A stretch of 64,000 bases of DNA from Melghiribacillus thermohalophilus (GTDB taxonomy: Bacteria > Bacillota > Bacilli > Bacillales > Alkalibacillaceae): positions 1-64,000 of the forward strand of contig NZ_SMAN01000015.1 in the NCBI RefSeq assembly GCF_004342905.1. The letters are read 5' to 3'. The notes beneath the pieces were generated by a model. It made no database searches and was not told the origin of the DNA. It saw only the letters and a program-made list of their open reading frames with translations. Shown in pieces: positions 25,648 to 34,974 of this stretch (position 1 is the stretch's first letter; each line of letters starts with the position of its first letter). The position numbers and the translations under genes are program-made.

Positions 25648-26480
25648 TATTCATTCCCCCTTTAAAGAGAATCTTTGTCAATTATAGCACACATATTGTT
25701 AGCTACAACAAGAATAGTTACATTCTGGTAATACGGAAAAAACATGTGAGGATTATTGAATCCCCACGTATGTTTTAGGGACTTGACAAGAAAAGTGTGG
25801 AAGTTATTCCAAATAGTTCAGGACAAGTTCCATAAGGTGATCATGAATGAATAGTTGGTTTATCACCAAAGATTTATTGCCTGGTATAACCACCATCCCA
25901 TTTGTTTTCAAGTTCTTTCTAATAAAAAACTGTGTAAGTAAGAAACCGTACGCATTTCTTACTTACACAGTTTGTTTATATTACACTCCTTCGTATAATA
26001 TGTTTAGAGCTCAACTTTAGAGGAATTTTCAGTCGGATCCGGATCCTTTGTTAAGCCCTCTTAAGTCTCCTATATGCGCATATAGAAGTTCTGATGTGAG
26101 AGAGCTCAGGATTACTCATTATATTTTTTCATCGGCTTCACCCGTGAATGGGGAAGACTGAGTGAGTAAAAATTAAATAACTCATTATGTCTGAGAATGG
26201 ATGAGGATCCATTGATACCTCAGGCATTTTTTTCAAACATACCTATCGGATAATGGAATGGATAGGTTTTTTTGGGAAAAGAGCTGACTCTCCTTGCAGC
26301 CGGTCAACGGACTGTTTAAAAAGCCTGCTACCCTTCATTAATCATGAAGGTCTAACCACTAGTTTGGACCGTGTGAGAAGAATGAATGTGCAATGAATGG
26401 CCTTCTTCTGTATAGGTACTAATGACGAGGAATATCGATGATTCCGATGGGCACCCAGGTCTGAAAAAGTCTTGATTTCC
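25648..26480. other. Intergenic region with hairpins and mobile-element debris
   Basis: About 830 bases with no intact gene. It holds an imperfect hairpin (about 25735-25775), a perfect 19-bp inverted repeat at 25927-25973, and short hairpin-T tracts around 26215-26275. It adjoins the IS110 transposase remnant. Confidence 0.5.
25927..25973. repeat. Perfect 19-bp inverted repeat
   Basis: AAACTGTGTAAGTAAGAAA at 25927-25945 and its exact complement at 25955-25973 enclose a 9-base loop. Neither side has a good T tract, and no flanking gene needs a terminator here, so it may be a mobile-element end or joined terminal repeats. Confidence 0.7.
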
Positions 26481-26501
26481 AGAATGAAGGAGGTGATTGG
26501 G

Positions 26502-26810
26502 ATGTCCCAATTGCTTGTAGGTTTGGATGTAAGTTTACAGTCAATGATATCCATTTCATGAGAGATGTCGGAACATCCATCAAGGATTTTCGTGTTACCA
26601 ATGAAGGTAATGCAGGGTCCCGTCAACATCTCGTTAAGTGTGACGCTCAGTACAATTCACCACATGGACTTACAGGTGAAACGCCGATAAAGAGATACAA
26701 AAACTGACGAAAAGGATCCCGGAAACGCTATCTTCGATTAAGGGAATTAGTCATGTGTTTTCGGAGGGGTTAATTGCAGAGATTGGTGTGAAACGCCTCC
26801 AAACATCATT
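26502..26810 (+). pseudogene. IS110-family transposase remnant
   Basis: AAGGAGGTGAT precedes ATG 26502, which opens an IS110-like N-terminus (MSQLLVGLDVSLQS), then a single-base frameshift leads to HFMRDVGTSIKDFRVTNEG in another frame. Further on, in a different frame, ADKEIQKLTKRIPETLSSIKG and VFSEGLIAEIG match the C-terminal transposase_20 region. Most of the middle is missing. A short piece between them (QYNSPHGLTGETPIKRYK) looks more like the end of an IS3/IS481-type integrase, so the remnant may be mosaic. Confidence 0.75.
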
Positions 26811-26850
26811 GAAATTGAGCCAAAACCCTGGTTACACAACCAGTCTAACT

Positions 26851-26897
26851 AAAAATGCCCACAAACGCTTTTATATCAAGGGTTCGTGGGCATTTCG
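26851..26897 (-). terminator. Terminator of the Gly-rich gene
   Basis: Ten-base stem AAATGCCCAC/GTGGGCATTT; on the minus strand it is followed by a run of Ts. It ends the coat-like gene at 26937. Confidence 0.88.
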
Positions 26898-26936
26898 TTT
26901 ACCTAGCAGCTGTCGCACTCTGATTCAACAGGATCA

Positions 26937-27395
26937 TTACATCTCATCATCAAAGTCATACAATTGTCCATTATAGGACCCAAATCCCGGTCCAAATCCG
27001 CCGTATCCAGGGTTATAACCTCCAAATCCTGGACCAATTCCACCGTATCCGGGACCAAAGCCCATACCGGGACCGAATCCACCTGATCCGTATCCCATTC
27101 CTGGTCCAAAACCGCCATATCCTGCTCCAAATTGACTCGCCCACGGGGCATAGCCGCCATACCCAGGTCCAACTGTTCCAGTACCTGCACCAAATCCTGC
27201 ACCCGGGCCGTAACCACCATATCCAGGAACAGTTCCTGGGCCATATCCGGGTGTGAATCCTCCGATATGGTTAAAGTCCGCTCCTGGACCGTATCCCATT
27301 CCTGGTCCAAATCCACCTCCCCATTGCCAGTGGGGACGATTAGAATCTGGTTGATTTCTGTGAGGGGCTTGAGGTAATCCATTTTCGTTTATCAT
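26937..27395 (-). CDS. Gly/Tyr/Pro-rich repetitive protein, spore coat-like
   Basis: A 152-residue low-complexity protein: a short hydrophilic lead (MINENGLPQAPHRNQPDSN) and then about 115 residues of GYGGFGPGMGYGPG-type repeats, ending YDFDDEM. Composition is that of coat or exosporium proteins of bacilli; no enzyme motif. ATG at 27395 with AAGGAGGA upstream. It is divergent from another Gly/Tyr-rich gene at 27597, which suggests a shared sporulation-time promoter region. Confidence 0.7.
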   Translation of the reverse strand: MINENGLPQAPHRNQPDSNRPHWQWGGGFGPGMGYGPGADFNHIGGFTPGYGPGTVPGYGGYGPGAGFGAGTGTVGPGYGGYAPWASQFGAGYGGFGPGMGYGSGGFGPGMGFGPGYGGIGPGFGGYNPGYGGFGPGFGSYNGQLYDFDDEM

Positions 27396-27596
27396 TAGGC
27401 ATCCTCCTTATTTCTTTAAATACACTATACTTTATGATATATATCCCGGATATGGTTACTGCCCAGAATCGAATTCCGCGAATGTCACGGAAAGTTTATG
27501 CCGGAATTATTAGAAGAGGAGGTCATAAAAGAATGTAACAAAAACCCAGATAGTGAATATGATGTGATTGAATGAAAAAAGAAAGGATGAGCGTAA

Positions 27597-28022
27597 ATGA
27601 ATGGATACAACCCATATATGCACATGCCAGCACATGGCCAGATGATGTCACCATCTTATGGAATGATGGATCAGCCTGATTATCAAAAACAGGTACATGA
27701 TCAGTGCAAGAACAGTATGCTTCAATTTGTTATGATTGAAATGAATGATGGAAATACCTATGATGGAATTATTGAAGATGTGGATGATGATCATGTAGTT
27801 CTCTTGATCCCTGAAGGAGATAAAGATTGGAGTTATCGTAAGGATTCCGATCAAAACGATGAAGATCGACAGTTTGGATTTGGCGGATTTTCGGGATATG
27901 GATATGGTGGATACGGTTATCCGGGGTATGGTTACGGAGTACCGCGGAGGTTTAGAAGATTCAGACGCTACCGATTCCCATTCTTTGGTATCAGAAGATT
28001 ACTTTATCCTTTTTTCTTTTAA
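27597..28022 (+). CDS. Coat-like protein with LSM-type core and GYGYGG tail
   Basis: A 141-residue protein. After a Met/Pro/His-rich lead, residues about 42-75 (FVMIEMNDGNTYDGIIEDVDDDHVVLLIPEG) look like a small beta-barrel (LSM-type) core; then a Gly/Tyr stretch (FGGFSGYGYGGYGYPGYGYG) and a basic-aromatic end (RRFRRFRRYRFPFFG). Such proteins are common in sporeformers and often mislabelled; a coat role is inferred. GAAAGGATG precedes the ATG. Confidence 0.65.
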   Translation: MNGYNPYMHMPAHGQMMSPSYGMMDQPDYQKQVHDQCKNSMLQFVMIEMNDGNTYDGIIEDVDDDHVVLLIPEGDKDWSYRKDSDQNDEDRQFGFGGFSGYGYGGYGYPGYGYGVPRRFRRFRRYRFPFFGIRRLLYPFFF

Positions 28023-28075
28023 ATAGATGACTTTAACATATTCTGATACGGTCAGATTCCAGGAAGTGGACATTC

Positions 28076-28120
28076 AAACCAGTCATGACATCGTATGTCG
28101 TGACTGGTTTGTTGATTTTT
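28076..28120. terminator. Terminator between coat-like gene and osmC
   Basis: Arms AAACCAGTCA and TGACTGGTTT with inner GACAT/ATGTC pairing, and a nearby T tract on the plus strand. It separates convergent genes. Confidence 0.85.
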
Positions 28121-28133
28121 TAATACTTATGGT

Positions 28134-28625
28134 TTAAGTAATGATAAGTTTCACATTTTCCTTTAGACTGGCGATTACAGGTGAATTGGCCAGTGCAGCA
28201 CCAGCAATTTGTTTGAGCTGCTCATTTGAAGCATTTGTTTTTGCTTGAAGGGTGATTTTTGGATGGAGAATCCCCCCGTTTCCTTTTTCCAGCCCCAGAA
28301 AGACAGCTGCATTTAAATCAGCCTCTATTTGAACATGGACATCATGCAGGGTTATCCCTTCCTGACTGGCCATAACTTGAAAAGTAATCGCAAAACAGCT
28401 TGCCGCAGCTCCTATTAAATATTCAACAGGATTGGGGGCATCATCTGTCCCCCCGAGGGTTTCCGGTTCGTCAACCAAATAGGAATCAAAATCCCGAACT
28501 GATACAAGATTTTTTACTCCATCCTTCCATGTTACATTCGCCTTCCATTTTCTCATTTTATTTTCCGGGTGTTGTTTTAATTGTTCTACGGTCTGACTGA
28601 TAGCATCAAAATGAATATGATTCAA
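28134..28625 (-). CDS. OsmC family protein
   Basis: A 163-residue OsmC/Ohr-fold protein. GAAASCFAITF carries the conserved C77, and the charged N-terminal part supplies the partner residue. OsmC proteins reduce organic hydroperoxides, though some members have other or no known activity. A second catalytic cysteine typical of true Ohr is not evident, so peroxidase activity is not assured. TTG start with AAAGGAAG upstream. It is divergent-free and follows the truncated crp/fnr gene by about 90 bases on the same strand. Confidence 0.88.
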   Translation of the reverse strand: MNHIHFDAISQTVEQLKQHPENKMRKWKANVTWKDGVKNLVSVRDFDSYLVDEPETLGGTDDAPNPVEYLIGAAASCFAITFQVMASQEGITLHDVHVQIEADLNAAVFLGLEKGNGGILHPKITLQAKTNASNEQLKQIAGAALANSPVIASLKENVKLIIT

Positions 28626-28714
28626 TATGATCTTCCTTTCTTTTAAGATGTGGCTTTAATCATATCAAATCTAACGGGTAATGGATGTAAGGTTCCTTAC
28701 ATCCGCAAAATTTC

Positions 28715-29194
28715 TTAGTCGAGTTTCACCCAGATTCGCTGATCCTCCTGTTTGATCTGTCCTGTCTGGGAAAGTTTATTCAGTAAGAAGGTCACGGTCT
28801 CACGGGTTGAAGCGATCATTCCTGCTAAATCCTTATGAGTTAAGTAATGGGGGATGGGGTGCCATTGTCCTCTGGAATCTGTCGTGCTTGAAAGATTCCG
28901 CAGTAAAAAAATCAGTCGTTCTTCCACTTTACTGTAGGCCACTTGTTCCAGAATCTCCACAGTTTCTAACAGACGGTTGGAAAAAAATTTAAGTAAAGTC
29001 ATGGCCAACTCAGGATTTTGTTCCACGGTTTGACTTACTTCTTTCAAAGGAATGGATACCACTTCCACATCAGTCAGGGCACGGGCAAACAATTGGCTGT
29101 CACGTTCAGTAAAAATGTTAAAAATATCAAGAAAATCACCCTTTGACAGCACACCGAGCACACATTCTTTTCCTTCTATATGGAGATGAAACAC
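28715..29194 (-). pseudogene. 5'-truncated Crp/Fnr family regulator
   Basis: The frame encodes the back half of a cyclic-nucleotide-type sensor domain, the long dimer helix and a Crp-type HTH (LTHKDLAGMIASTRETVTFLLNKL). The N-terminal codons continue upstream of GTG 29194 in frame (FKKGEFIVTPGQIRDSVFFILSGHIRV, to about 29275), with a stop near 29316 and no start codon. Family members have about 220-235 residues; about 45 N-terminal residues are gone, replaced by an interspersed-repeat-like GC-rich segment. The frame could start internally at GTG 29194, but the sensor domain would be incomplete. Confidence 0.7.
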
Positions 29195-29269
29195 CCGTAT
29201 GTGCCCGGATAATATAAAAAAAACGGAATCCCTAATCTGGCCGGGGGTGACAATAAACTCTCCCTTTTT

Positions 29270-29390
29270 AAAGCGTCGACACGAGCACGTCCTGTGCGTC
29301 GCGGGAACATATCCCTAAAGACAGAATAGATGAGCTGTCGAGGAAGCCTTAGGCTGTTCCCGCGGAAAGCGAAGCATGTTGACGAAGTAA
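29270..29390. repeat. GC-rich interspersed-repeat-like segment
   Basis: Bases around GCGTCGCGGGAAC and GTTCCCGCGGAAAGCGAAGC form a GC-rich stretch in AT-rich surroundings, with inverted GGGAAC/GTTCCC parts about 60 bases apart. From memory, the GCGGAAAGCGAAGC phrase recurs in interspersed repeats of many Bacillaceae; I cannot confirm the family here. It borders the truncated regulator exactly where its N-terminus is lost. Confidence 0.5.
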
Positions 29391-29565
29391 AAGAAAATCC
29401 GAACTCATTTTATGTGATGATCGAATATCGTTCGGATATTTCATTTCCTTAGGAAGTTTTGTCTCAGCCTCTACTTTTTACTATGTGTTGTGATTTTGAG
29501 TTTTTGCACTATTGGGATGTGTCTGTTCTATTCGAAAGGCGTGAAAATAAGAAAACCCAAACGCT

Positions 29566-30360
29566 TTACTCTCTTTTACTTTGTTCCTGATTTCTCTTAT
29601 TCCTCTTTTTCAACTCTTCTTCCGTATAGGGATCTTTTTCGTAAGGTTTCAAATCCCCAAAGGTTGTCATGATCCCTTCATCATCCAGAGCTTCTTCATA
29701 TTTCTCGTGCTGATCATTCGGGTAAACGGTTATGTTCTTTCCATCTATATCGTTTCCGGTGAAATTTTCATAATCTTCAACATAACCTGTCCGATCTTCA
29801 GATTCAGGATAAACATCATTGTAGTCACCTGTGGGAATCTCCATGTCCTGGGGAGTTTCTGAAGTCCCCCATCTGGCGACTTCCTGCCAGGCGTCCTCTG
29901 CATCGTATACTTCAGCATCTTGGTCGTCAAAGTCGAATTTTCCATACGGTGGCATGAGTACGCCTTCTTCCAGCGGGCGCTGTCGTGAAACGTTCTGGTC
30001 AGGGGAGTGCTCTTTACAGTGTGTAGCAGTCGGCAATGCCTTGAGACGTTCAAACGGAATTTCGCGGCCGCAGGTTTCGCAGATTCCATAGGTTCCTTCA
30101 TCCATAGCCCTCAGCGCATCACGAATATCGTTCAGTTCCTTTTCGGTATGTTCATTTAGTGCAATATCTTTTTCCCGTTCATAAAGGGCGCTTCCTTCAT
30201 CTGCTGGATGATTATCGTAACTGGACAGCTCTCCCATGGATTCATGGTAATGTCCTCGTTTCAAATCGAAATGATCATTGTTCGTAAGCTGTTGTTCAAT
30301 TGTTTCTTTTCTCTTGATTAAATACGTCCGGAGGGAAGTGAGTTGATGGTCCGTTAACAT
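29566..30360 (-). CDS. yteA: YteA family TraR/DksA-type zinc-finger protein
   Basis: A 264-residue protein. Residues about 1-90 are a helical hairpin; the DksA/TraR-like finger follows with C94, C97, C115 and H118 (CETCGREIPFERLKALPTATHC). The long acidic C-terminal part matches B. subtilis YteA. Sporulation-related; function not defined. ATG at 30360 (GAAGGAGAG upstream) is preferred over the longer frame. Single gene divergent from the metYX leader. Confidence 0.88.
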   Translation of the reverse strand: MLTDHQLTSLRTYLIKRKETIEQQLTNNDHFDLKRGHYHESMGELSSYDNHPADEGSALYEREKDIALNEHTEKELNDIRDALRAMDEGTYGICETCGREIPFERLKALPTATHCKEHSPDQNVSRQRPLEEGVLMPPYGKFDFDDQDAEVYDAEDAWQEVARWGTSETPQDMEIPTGDYNDVYPESEDRTGYVEDYENFTGNDIDGKNITVYPNDQHEKYEEALDDEGIMTTFGDLKPYEKDPYTEEELKKRNKRNQEQSKRE

Positions 30361-30540
30361 AAAAATCTCTCCTTCATCATACAATCTGTTATTAGTATGA
30401 GCAACATCTGATTTGACATTAGAAAAAAAGCTGGAAGGATTTTTTAATTTTTTTCAAAATTGTTTGACATATCAAAAATTTAACTTTATAATACGATTTA
30501 ACTTCACATGATTAAACAATCGAATATGTAAATGGATAAC

Positions 30541-30656
30541 TCTTATCAAGAGTGGCGGAGGGACTAGGCCCAATGAAGCCCGGCAACCTTCAGGCTTTTT
30601 TTCAGCTTGAAAAGGTGCCAATTCCTACAGGTCATCATGATCTGAAAGATAAGAGG
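30541..30656 (+). promoter_or_regulatory. SAM-I (S-box) riboswitch
   Basis: The leader carries the S-box core: AGAGTGGCGGAGGGACTAGG, CCCAATGAAGCCCGGCAACC, AAAAGGTGCCAATTCC, and P1 CTTATC (30542-30547) with GATAAG (30648-30653). GATAAGAG (30648-30655) is exactly complementary to CTCTTATC (30684-30691) in the terminator, which forms the antiterminator when SAM is absent. With SAM bound, P1 forms and the terminator ends transcription, so metYX is off in methionine plenty (known logic of the family). Confidence 0.97.
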
Positions 30657-30676
30657 AGGCTGGATTGTCAACTTAA

Positions 30677-30706
30677 CCCTCTTCTCTTATCGGAAGAGGG
30701 TTTTTT
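30677..30706 (+). terminator. SAM-I riboswitch terminator
   Basis: Stem CCCTCTTC/GAAGAGGG with an 8-base loop and six Ts, 130 bases upstream of metY. Confidence 0.95.
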
Positions 30707-30837
30707 AATTCCTGCTTTAAAATATCTCCTCTTTCGGCTCCCAATCAGCAGATCAGCATGTTTTTCCAGACTATTCGGTGACCTGTTCAGGAAAGGGATT
30801 TTAGAAAATTGCCAATCAATGCAAAGGAGTGGATCGT

Positions 30838-32148
30838 ATGACTAATTTTGAGGGAAAGTACGAAAAGGAAACTTTGTTATTGCATGGAGGACAGGAGCCT
30901 GATCCGACAACAGGTGCAAGAGCGGTTCCGATTTATCAAACGACTTCTTATGTGTTTCGGGACAGTGACCATGCGCAAAAATTATTTGCTTTGCAAGAAC
31001 AGGGAAATATTTATACCCGGATCATGAACCCGACGGTGGATGTATTTGAAAAACGTGTAGCCCTTTTAGAAGGTGGAACAAACGCTGTCGCTTTTTCATC
31101 TGGAATGGCGGCAATAACCATGGCTATTTTAAACGTTGCCAGAGCAGGCGATGAAATCGTGGCTGCCAGTGATTTATATGGCGGGACATATAATTTGTTT
31201 GCCGTCACATTACCGAAATATGGGATTAACGTCAAGTTTGTTGACCCCCGTGATCCGGAAAATTTTCGTAAAGCCATCACACCGAAAACGAAGGCAGTTT
31301 TTGCGGAAACGATCGGAAATCCGAGTCTGCATATTCTCGACATTGAACAGGTAGCAACCGTTGCCCATGCAAACCATATTCCGCTAATCATTGATAATAC
31401 CTTTGCCTCGCCATACGGGTGTCAGCCGATCAAGTGGGGGGCAGATGTGGTCGTCCATTCAGCCACAAAGTGGATTGGCGGCCATGGCACGGTCATTGGA
31501 GGAATAGTGGTCGATGGCGGAAAGTTTGACTGGAACCATGAAAAACATACGGACTTTGTGGAACCCGACGCCAGCTACCACGGAATTCGCTACGCCATTG
31601 ATGTTCCTGATCAGGCTTTTGGGACAAAACTTCGGGTACAGCTGCTCAGGGATATCGGCGCATGTCTGAGTCCGGAAAATGCCTTTTTGCTGATCCAGGG
31701 GCTTGAAACGCTGCATCTCAGAATTCAAAAACATAACGATAATGCAAAGGAAATTGCTGAATACTTAACCAGGCATGCTTCAGTTGACTGGGTAACTTAC
31801 CCGGGATTGAAAGATCATTCTTCCTATCACCTCGCTCAAAAATATTTAGAGCACGGAGCGGGTTCGGTTGTGGTGTTTGGCATCAAGGGGGGACGAGAAG
31901 CTGGGCAGAAAGTCATTGATTATGTTACCCTCTGGTCTCATGTAGCCAATGTAGGGGATGCGAAATCGCTAATTATTCATCCGGCATCTACTACCCATCA
32001 ACAGTTAAGTGATGAGGATTTGAAAAAGACTGGTGTAACAGAAGAACTTATACGTCTCTCTGTAGGTTTGGAGTCAACAAAGGATTTAATTCGGGATCTG
32101 GATCAGGCCATTCAGAAGGCAACCCTGCAGCTGGCAAAGGGGAGCTGA
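30838..32148 (+). CDS. metY: O-acetylhomoserine sulfhydrylase (aminocarboxypropyltransferase)
   Basis: A 436-residue PLP enzyme of the Cys/Met metabolism family that makes homocysteine from O-acetylhomoserine and sulfide in the cytosol. The PLP lysine is K211 ([11 protein letters not shown]), with FSSGMAAI and [10 protein letters not shown] around the cofactor. The long form (about 430 residues) and adjacent metX point to MetY rather than cystathionine synthase. ATG at 30838 with AAAGGAG eight bases upstream. Controlled by the SAM-I riboswitch. Confidence 0.95.
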   Translation: MTNFEGKYEKETLLLHGGQEPDPTTGARAVPIYQTTSYVFRDSDHAQKLFALQEQGNIYTRIMNPTVDVFEKRVALLEGGTNAVAFSSGMAAITMAILNVARAGDEIVAASDLYGGTYNLFAVTLPKYGINVKFVDPRDPENFRKAITPKTKAVFAETIGNPSLHILDIEQVATVAHANHIPLIIDNTFASPYGCQPIKWGADVVVHSATKWIGGHGTVIGGIVVDGGKFDWNHEKHTDFVEPDASYHGIRYAIDVPDQAFGTKLRVQLLRDIGACLSPENAFLLIQGLETLHLRIQKHNDNAKEIAEYLTRHASVDWVTYPGLKDHSSYHLAQKYLEHGAGSVVVFGIKGGREAGQKVIDYVTLWSHVANVGDAKSLIIHPASTTHQQLSDEDLKKTGVTEELIRLSVGLESTKDLIRDLDQAIQKATLQLAKGS

Positions 32149-32151
32149 CCT

Positions 32152-33225
32152 GTGGCTAAAGTGAAAACCAGGGACTCTGATACCAGACAAACAGGTACGA
32201 TTTCCATAGGTTCCTTTTGCCTGGAATCAGGTGTTGAATTACCGGAAGTTCATCTCGCCTATGAAAAAGTTGGTCCTGATGCGGCACCTGCCGTGCTTGT
32301 CTGCCATGCTCTGACGGGAAATCAGTTTGCAGTCGGGTCCCGTGAGGAACCTGGCTGGTGGGCAGGACTTATTGGTTCCGGAAAGAGTGTAGATACGGAA
32401 AAATTTCAGGTCATTACGTTTAATGTACTCGGGGGCTGCAGCGGATCTACAGGGCCGTTAACCCCGGATCCGAAAACCGGAAAGCCTTATCGGAATAAGT
32501 TTCCTCATGTGACGATCCGCGATATGGTCAGGGCACAGGAGAAAGCACTTGCCCGAATGGGAGTTCAACAGTTAAAAGCTGTTATCGGCGGATCTCTTGG
32601 AGGCATGCAGGTTCTGGAGTGGGGGCTTTGTTTTCCAGAAAAGATGGAAACCTTGTTTGTTCTCGCTGCCACTCCCTTTTTAAGTGATTATGGAATCGCC
32701 TTTAACCGCGTCGGTATCGAAGTCATTGAAAATGATCCGGGATTCCATGGAGGCGAGTACAGTAACCCGGGAGAAGTGAAAGGATTTGAAATTGCCCGAA
32801 TGACAGGGATGATCACCTACAGAAGTCCGGATCTGTTTGCAGACCGTTTTTCAAGAAGCCGCTCTGGTCAAGAAAAAAATGGTAAACCCATATATGAAGT
32901 GGAAAGTTATTTAAAATACCAGGGTGAAAAAATTACGGAGCGCTTTGATGTAAACAGTTATTTAACCCTTCTCTATGCGATGAACGATCATGATATAGGC
33001 AGGGGACGGGGAGACTGGAAAGATGCACTGAATCTATACCAGGCCAAAGTAATAGGAATTGGATATAAGGGGGATTTAATTTATCCCCCATCGTTGATGA
33101 AGCAGTTTGTCTGCGAGGTGCGTGATGGAACGTTTTATGAAGTGGACACGAAATACGGTCACGACGGATTTTTAGTGGAGTTTGATAAGTGGGGTCCGAT
33201 GATCCAGCATCACTTACAAAAGTGA
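32152..33225 (+). CDS. metX: Homoserine O-acetyltransferase
   Basis: A 357-residue alpha/beta-hydrolase-fold acyltransferase. The nucleophile is S148 (GGSLGGMQ); the Asp and His of the triad lie in GYKGDLIYPP and KYGHDGFLVE. It activates homoserine with acetyl-CoA (the family also includes succinyl-using members). GTG start three bases after the metY stop, so it is in the same riboswitch-controlled operon; its 3' end contributes one arm of the terminator. Confidence 0.94.
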   Translation: MAKVKTRDSDTRQTGTISIGSFCLESGVELPEVHLAYEKVGPDAAPAVLVCHALTGNQFAVGSREEPGWWAGLIGSGKSVDTEKFQVITFNVLGGCSGSTGPLTPDPKTGKPYRNKFPHVTIRDMVRAQEKALARMGVQQLKAVIGGSLGGMQVLEWGLCFPEKMETLFVLAATPFLSDYGIAFNRVGIEVIENDPGFHGGEYSNPGEVKGFEIARMTGMITYRSPDLFADRFSRSRSGQEKNGKPIYEVESYLKYQGEKITERFDVNSYLTLLYAMNDHDIGRGRGDWKDALNLYQAKVIGIGYKGDLIYPPSLMKQFVCEVRDGTFYEVDTKYGHDGFLVEFDKWGPMIQHHLQK

Positions 33226-33237
33226 TGCTGGTTTTTT
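33204..33237 (+). terminator. Intrinsic terminator of metYX
   Basis: Perfect 12-bp stem CCAGCATCACTT/AAGTGATGCTGG with a 4-base loop and six Ts. The left arm is inside the last metX codons. Confidence 0.95.
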
Positions 33238-33541
33238 ATTTGTAAATCGAGGGATAAAGGCTATGGTTCGACAGGTGAATAGGATTTAAAGTTGCTGTTG
33301 TATATAGCGGTATCAAAGACTGGACAGTTTGACAATTGATCCATCGGAGTTGTTTTAGCTGTCTATGATTATGTAAAAAGCCTTTATGAAAAAGATTTGA
33401 ATAAGGAAAAAGAAACATTGAAGTCTGTTTAGCGTTTTAGAAACAAAACAATCCTTCCTTATGTCACTGTTCTGGGCTTTTGGGCATAGGGTATATCACA
33501 TCCCTTCACGTGGATTGAAAGGACATAAGGATGGTGTGTAT
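33238..33541. other. Intergenic region with a short coding relic
   Basis: About 300 bases. A plus-strand frame ending at 33432 (AVYDYVKSLYEKDLNKEKET near its end) looks like the tail of a lost protein, without a start. TTCGACAGGTG at 33267-33277 matches the repeated motif seen at 4725 and 5773. Confidence 0.4.
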
Positions 33542-34969
33542 ATGCTTGATTTAACGATCAGTCACTGGCTGTACGGTTTTTTTACCCTGGTAGTGATTGT
33601 GACAATGGTTTTCCGCAAGGGTGTTGTTCTCCCGACACTACTTGGGACTTTTATCATTGCATCGGTATTTAAAGGGAGCATCGCGGGTGGTTTTACAGCT
33701 GTCTTTCACGCAAATCTCGTAGCAGCACAGGAACTGTTCAATATCTTTTTGATTATCACCTTTATGGTTGCCTTGCTTCACGCTTTAAAACAATTAGGTG
33801 CTGACCGGAGAATGATTCAACCTATTCAAAAAGTAATGAAAGGCGGTACGTTAGCCTACGTGGTTCTAGTTGCGGTTACTTACGTGATTTCGCTATTTTT
33901 CTGGCCTACACCGGCAGCCCCATTAATTTGTGCTCTGTTAGTTCCGGCTGCTATACGTGCGGGGCTCCCGGTTATGATGGCAGCCATTGGGGTTGCATTG
34001 GCAGGTCAGGGAATGGCACTTTCATCCGATTATGTTATGCAGATTGCGCCTGATCTCACAGCAACTGCAGCAGGAATTGAAACGAGTGTGGTCGCCGATA
34101 AAGCCCTGATTTTATCCATTGTAACAGGGGTGGTAGCCATTTTTCTTGGATACTGGATCAATCGGAAGTCGTTGAGGAAACCCGGTGATCCCCGCAATGA
34201 GATGGAAATCGAGCGGATGCAGGGACTAGAAGAAGAACAATCATATGCAGATGGGGCTGAAAAAACCGCCTGGAGCAAAGCGTTTGCTGTCATTGTTCCC
34301 CTCGCCATGCTGGCGGTTATGGGTTACATGATCTCAAGCAAAATATCAGCCGGCCGTGTGGGAGGTTTTGAAGGCGGTGATGGAGCTGCATTTATTGGTG
34401 GCGTTGCCGTTATACTGCTCATCATGGTGTCGGTTGTCAATGGACGATCCCGGGCACTGGAACAGATCAGCGATTATCTTACCGGTGGTTTCATATTTGC
34501 CTTTAAAGCAATGGGACCAGTTATACCTGTAGCAGGATTTTTCTTTCTTGGGAGTTCTGAGTTTGCAGCACGTATTTTATCTCTGGGAGATGCTGCTTCT
34601 CCAGCCTTTTTATTTGATCTGGTTCAGGCTTCTCAAGAATTTGTTCCCCAGAGCACTACCCTGGCCGCTTTTAGTATTCTGTTGATCGGTATGATCACGG
34701 GTCTGGATGGTTCAGGATTTTCCGGTTTGCCATTGACTGGTGCTTTATCCGGTGCGCTTGCCTCAAATGGCATGGATCCAGGAACGCTGGCTGCCATCGG
34801 ACAAATGGGTTCGATCTGGACCGGAGGAGGAACGATTGTTGCCTGGTCTTCTGTCATTGCTATAGCAGGTTTCTGCGGAATATCAGTCATGGATCTCGTG
34901 CGGAAAAATTTTATCCCGGTGACACTTGGACTGATTGTATCCACCATACTTGCACTGATCATCTGGTAA
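33542..34969 (+). CDS. Ion-transporter-superfamily permease, substrate unknown
   Basis: A 475-residue integral membrane protein with roughly 11-12 helices and repeated Gly/Ser-rich breaks (DGSGFSGLPLTGALSGALAS; WTGGGTIVAWSSVIAIAG) typical of the ion transporter superfamily that includes GntP, CitM and Na+/H+ antiporter-like permeases. The cytoplasmic loop after mid-protein is charged. Substrate not identifiable. ATG at 33542 with AAGGA upstream; earlier starts lie in non-hydrophobic sequence. Single gene. Confidence 0.65.
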   Translation: MLDLTISHWLYGFFTLVVIVTMVFRKGVVLPTLLGTFIIASVFKGSIAGGFTAVFHANLVAAQELFNIFLIITFMVALLHALKQLGADRRMIQPIQKVMKGGTLAYVVLVAVTYVISLFFWPTPAAPLICALLVPAAIRAGLPVMMAAIGVALAGQGMALSSDYVMQIAPDLTATAAGIETSVVADKALILSIVTGVVAIFLGYWINRKSLRKPGDPRNEMEIERMQGLEEEQSYADGAEKTAWSKAFAVIVPLAMLAVMGYMISSKISAGRVGGFEGGDGAAFIGGVAVILLIMVSVVNGRSRALEQISDYLTGGFIFAFKAMGPVIPVAGFFFLGSSEFAARILSLGDAASPAFLFDLVQASQEFVPQSTTLAAFSILLIGMITGLDGSGFSGLPLTGALSGALASNGMDPGTLAAIGQMGSIWTGGGTIVAWSSVIAIAGFCGISVMDLVRKNFIPVTLGLIVSTILALIIW

Positions 34970-34974
34970 ATAAC

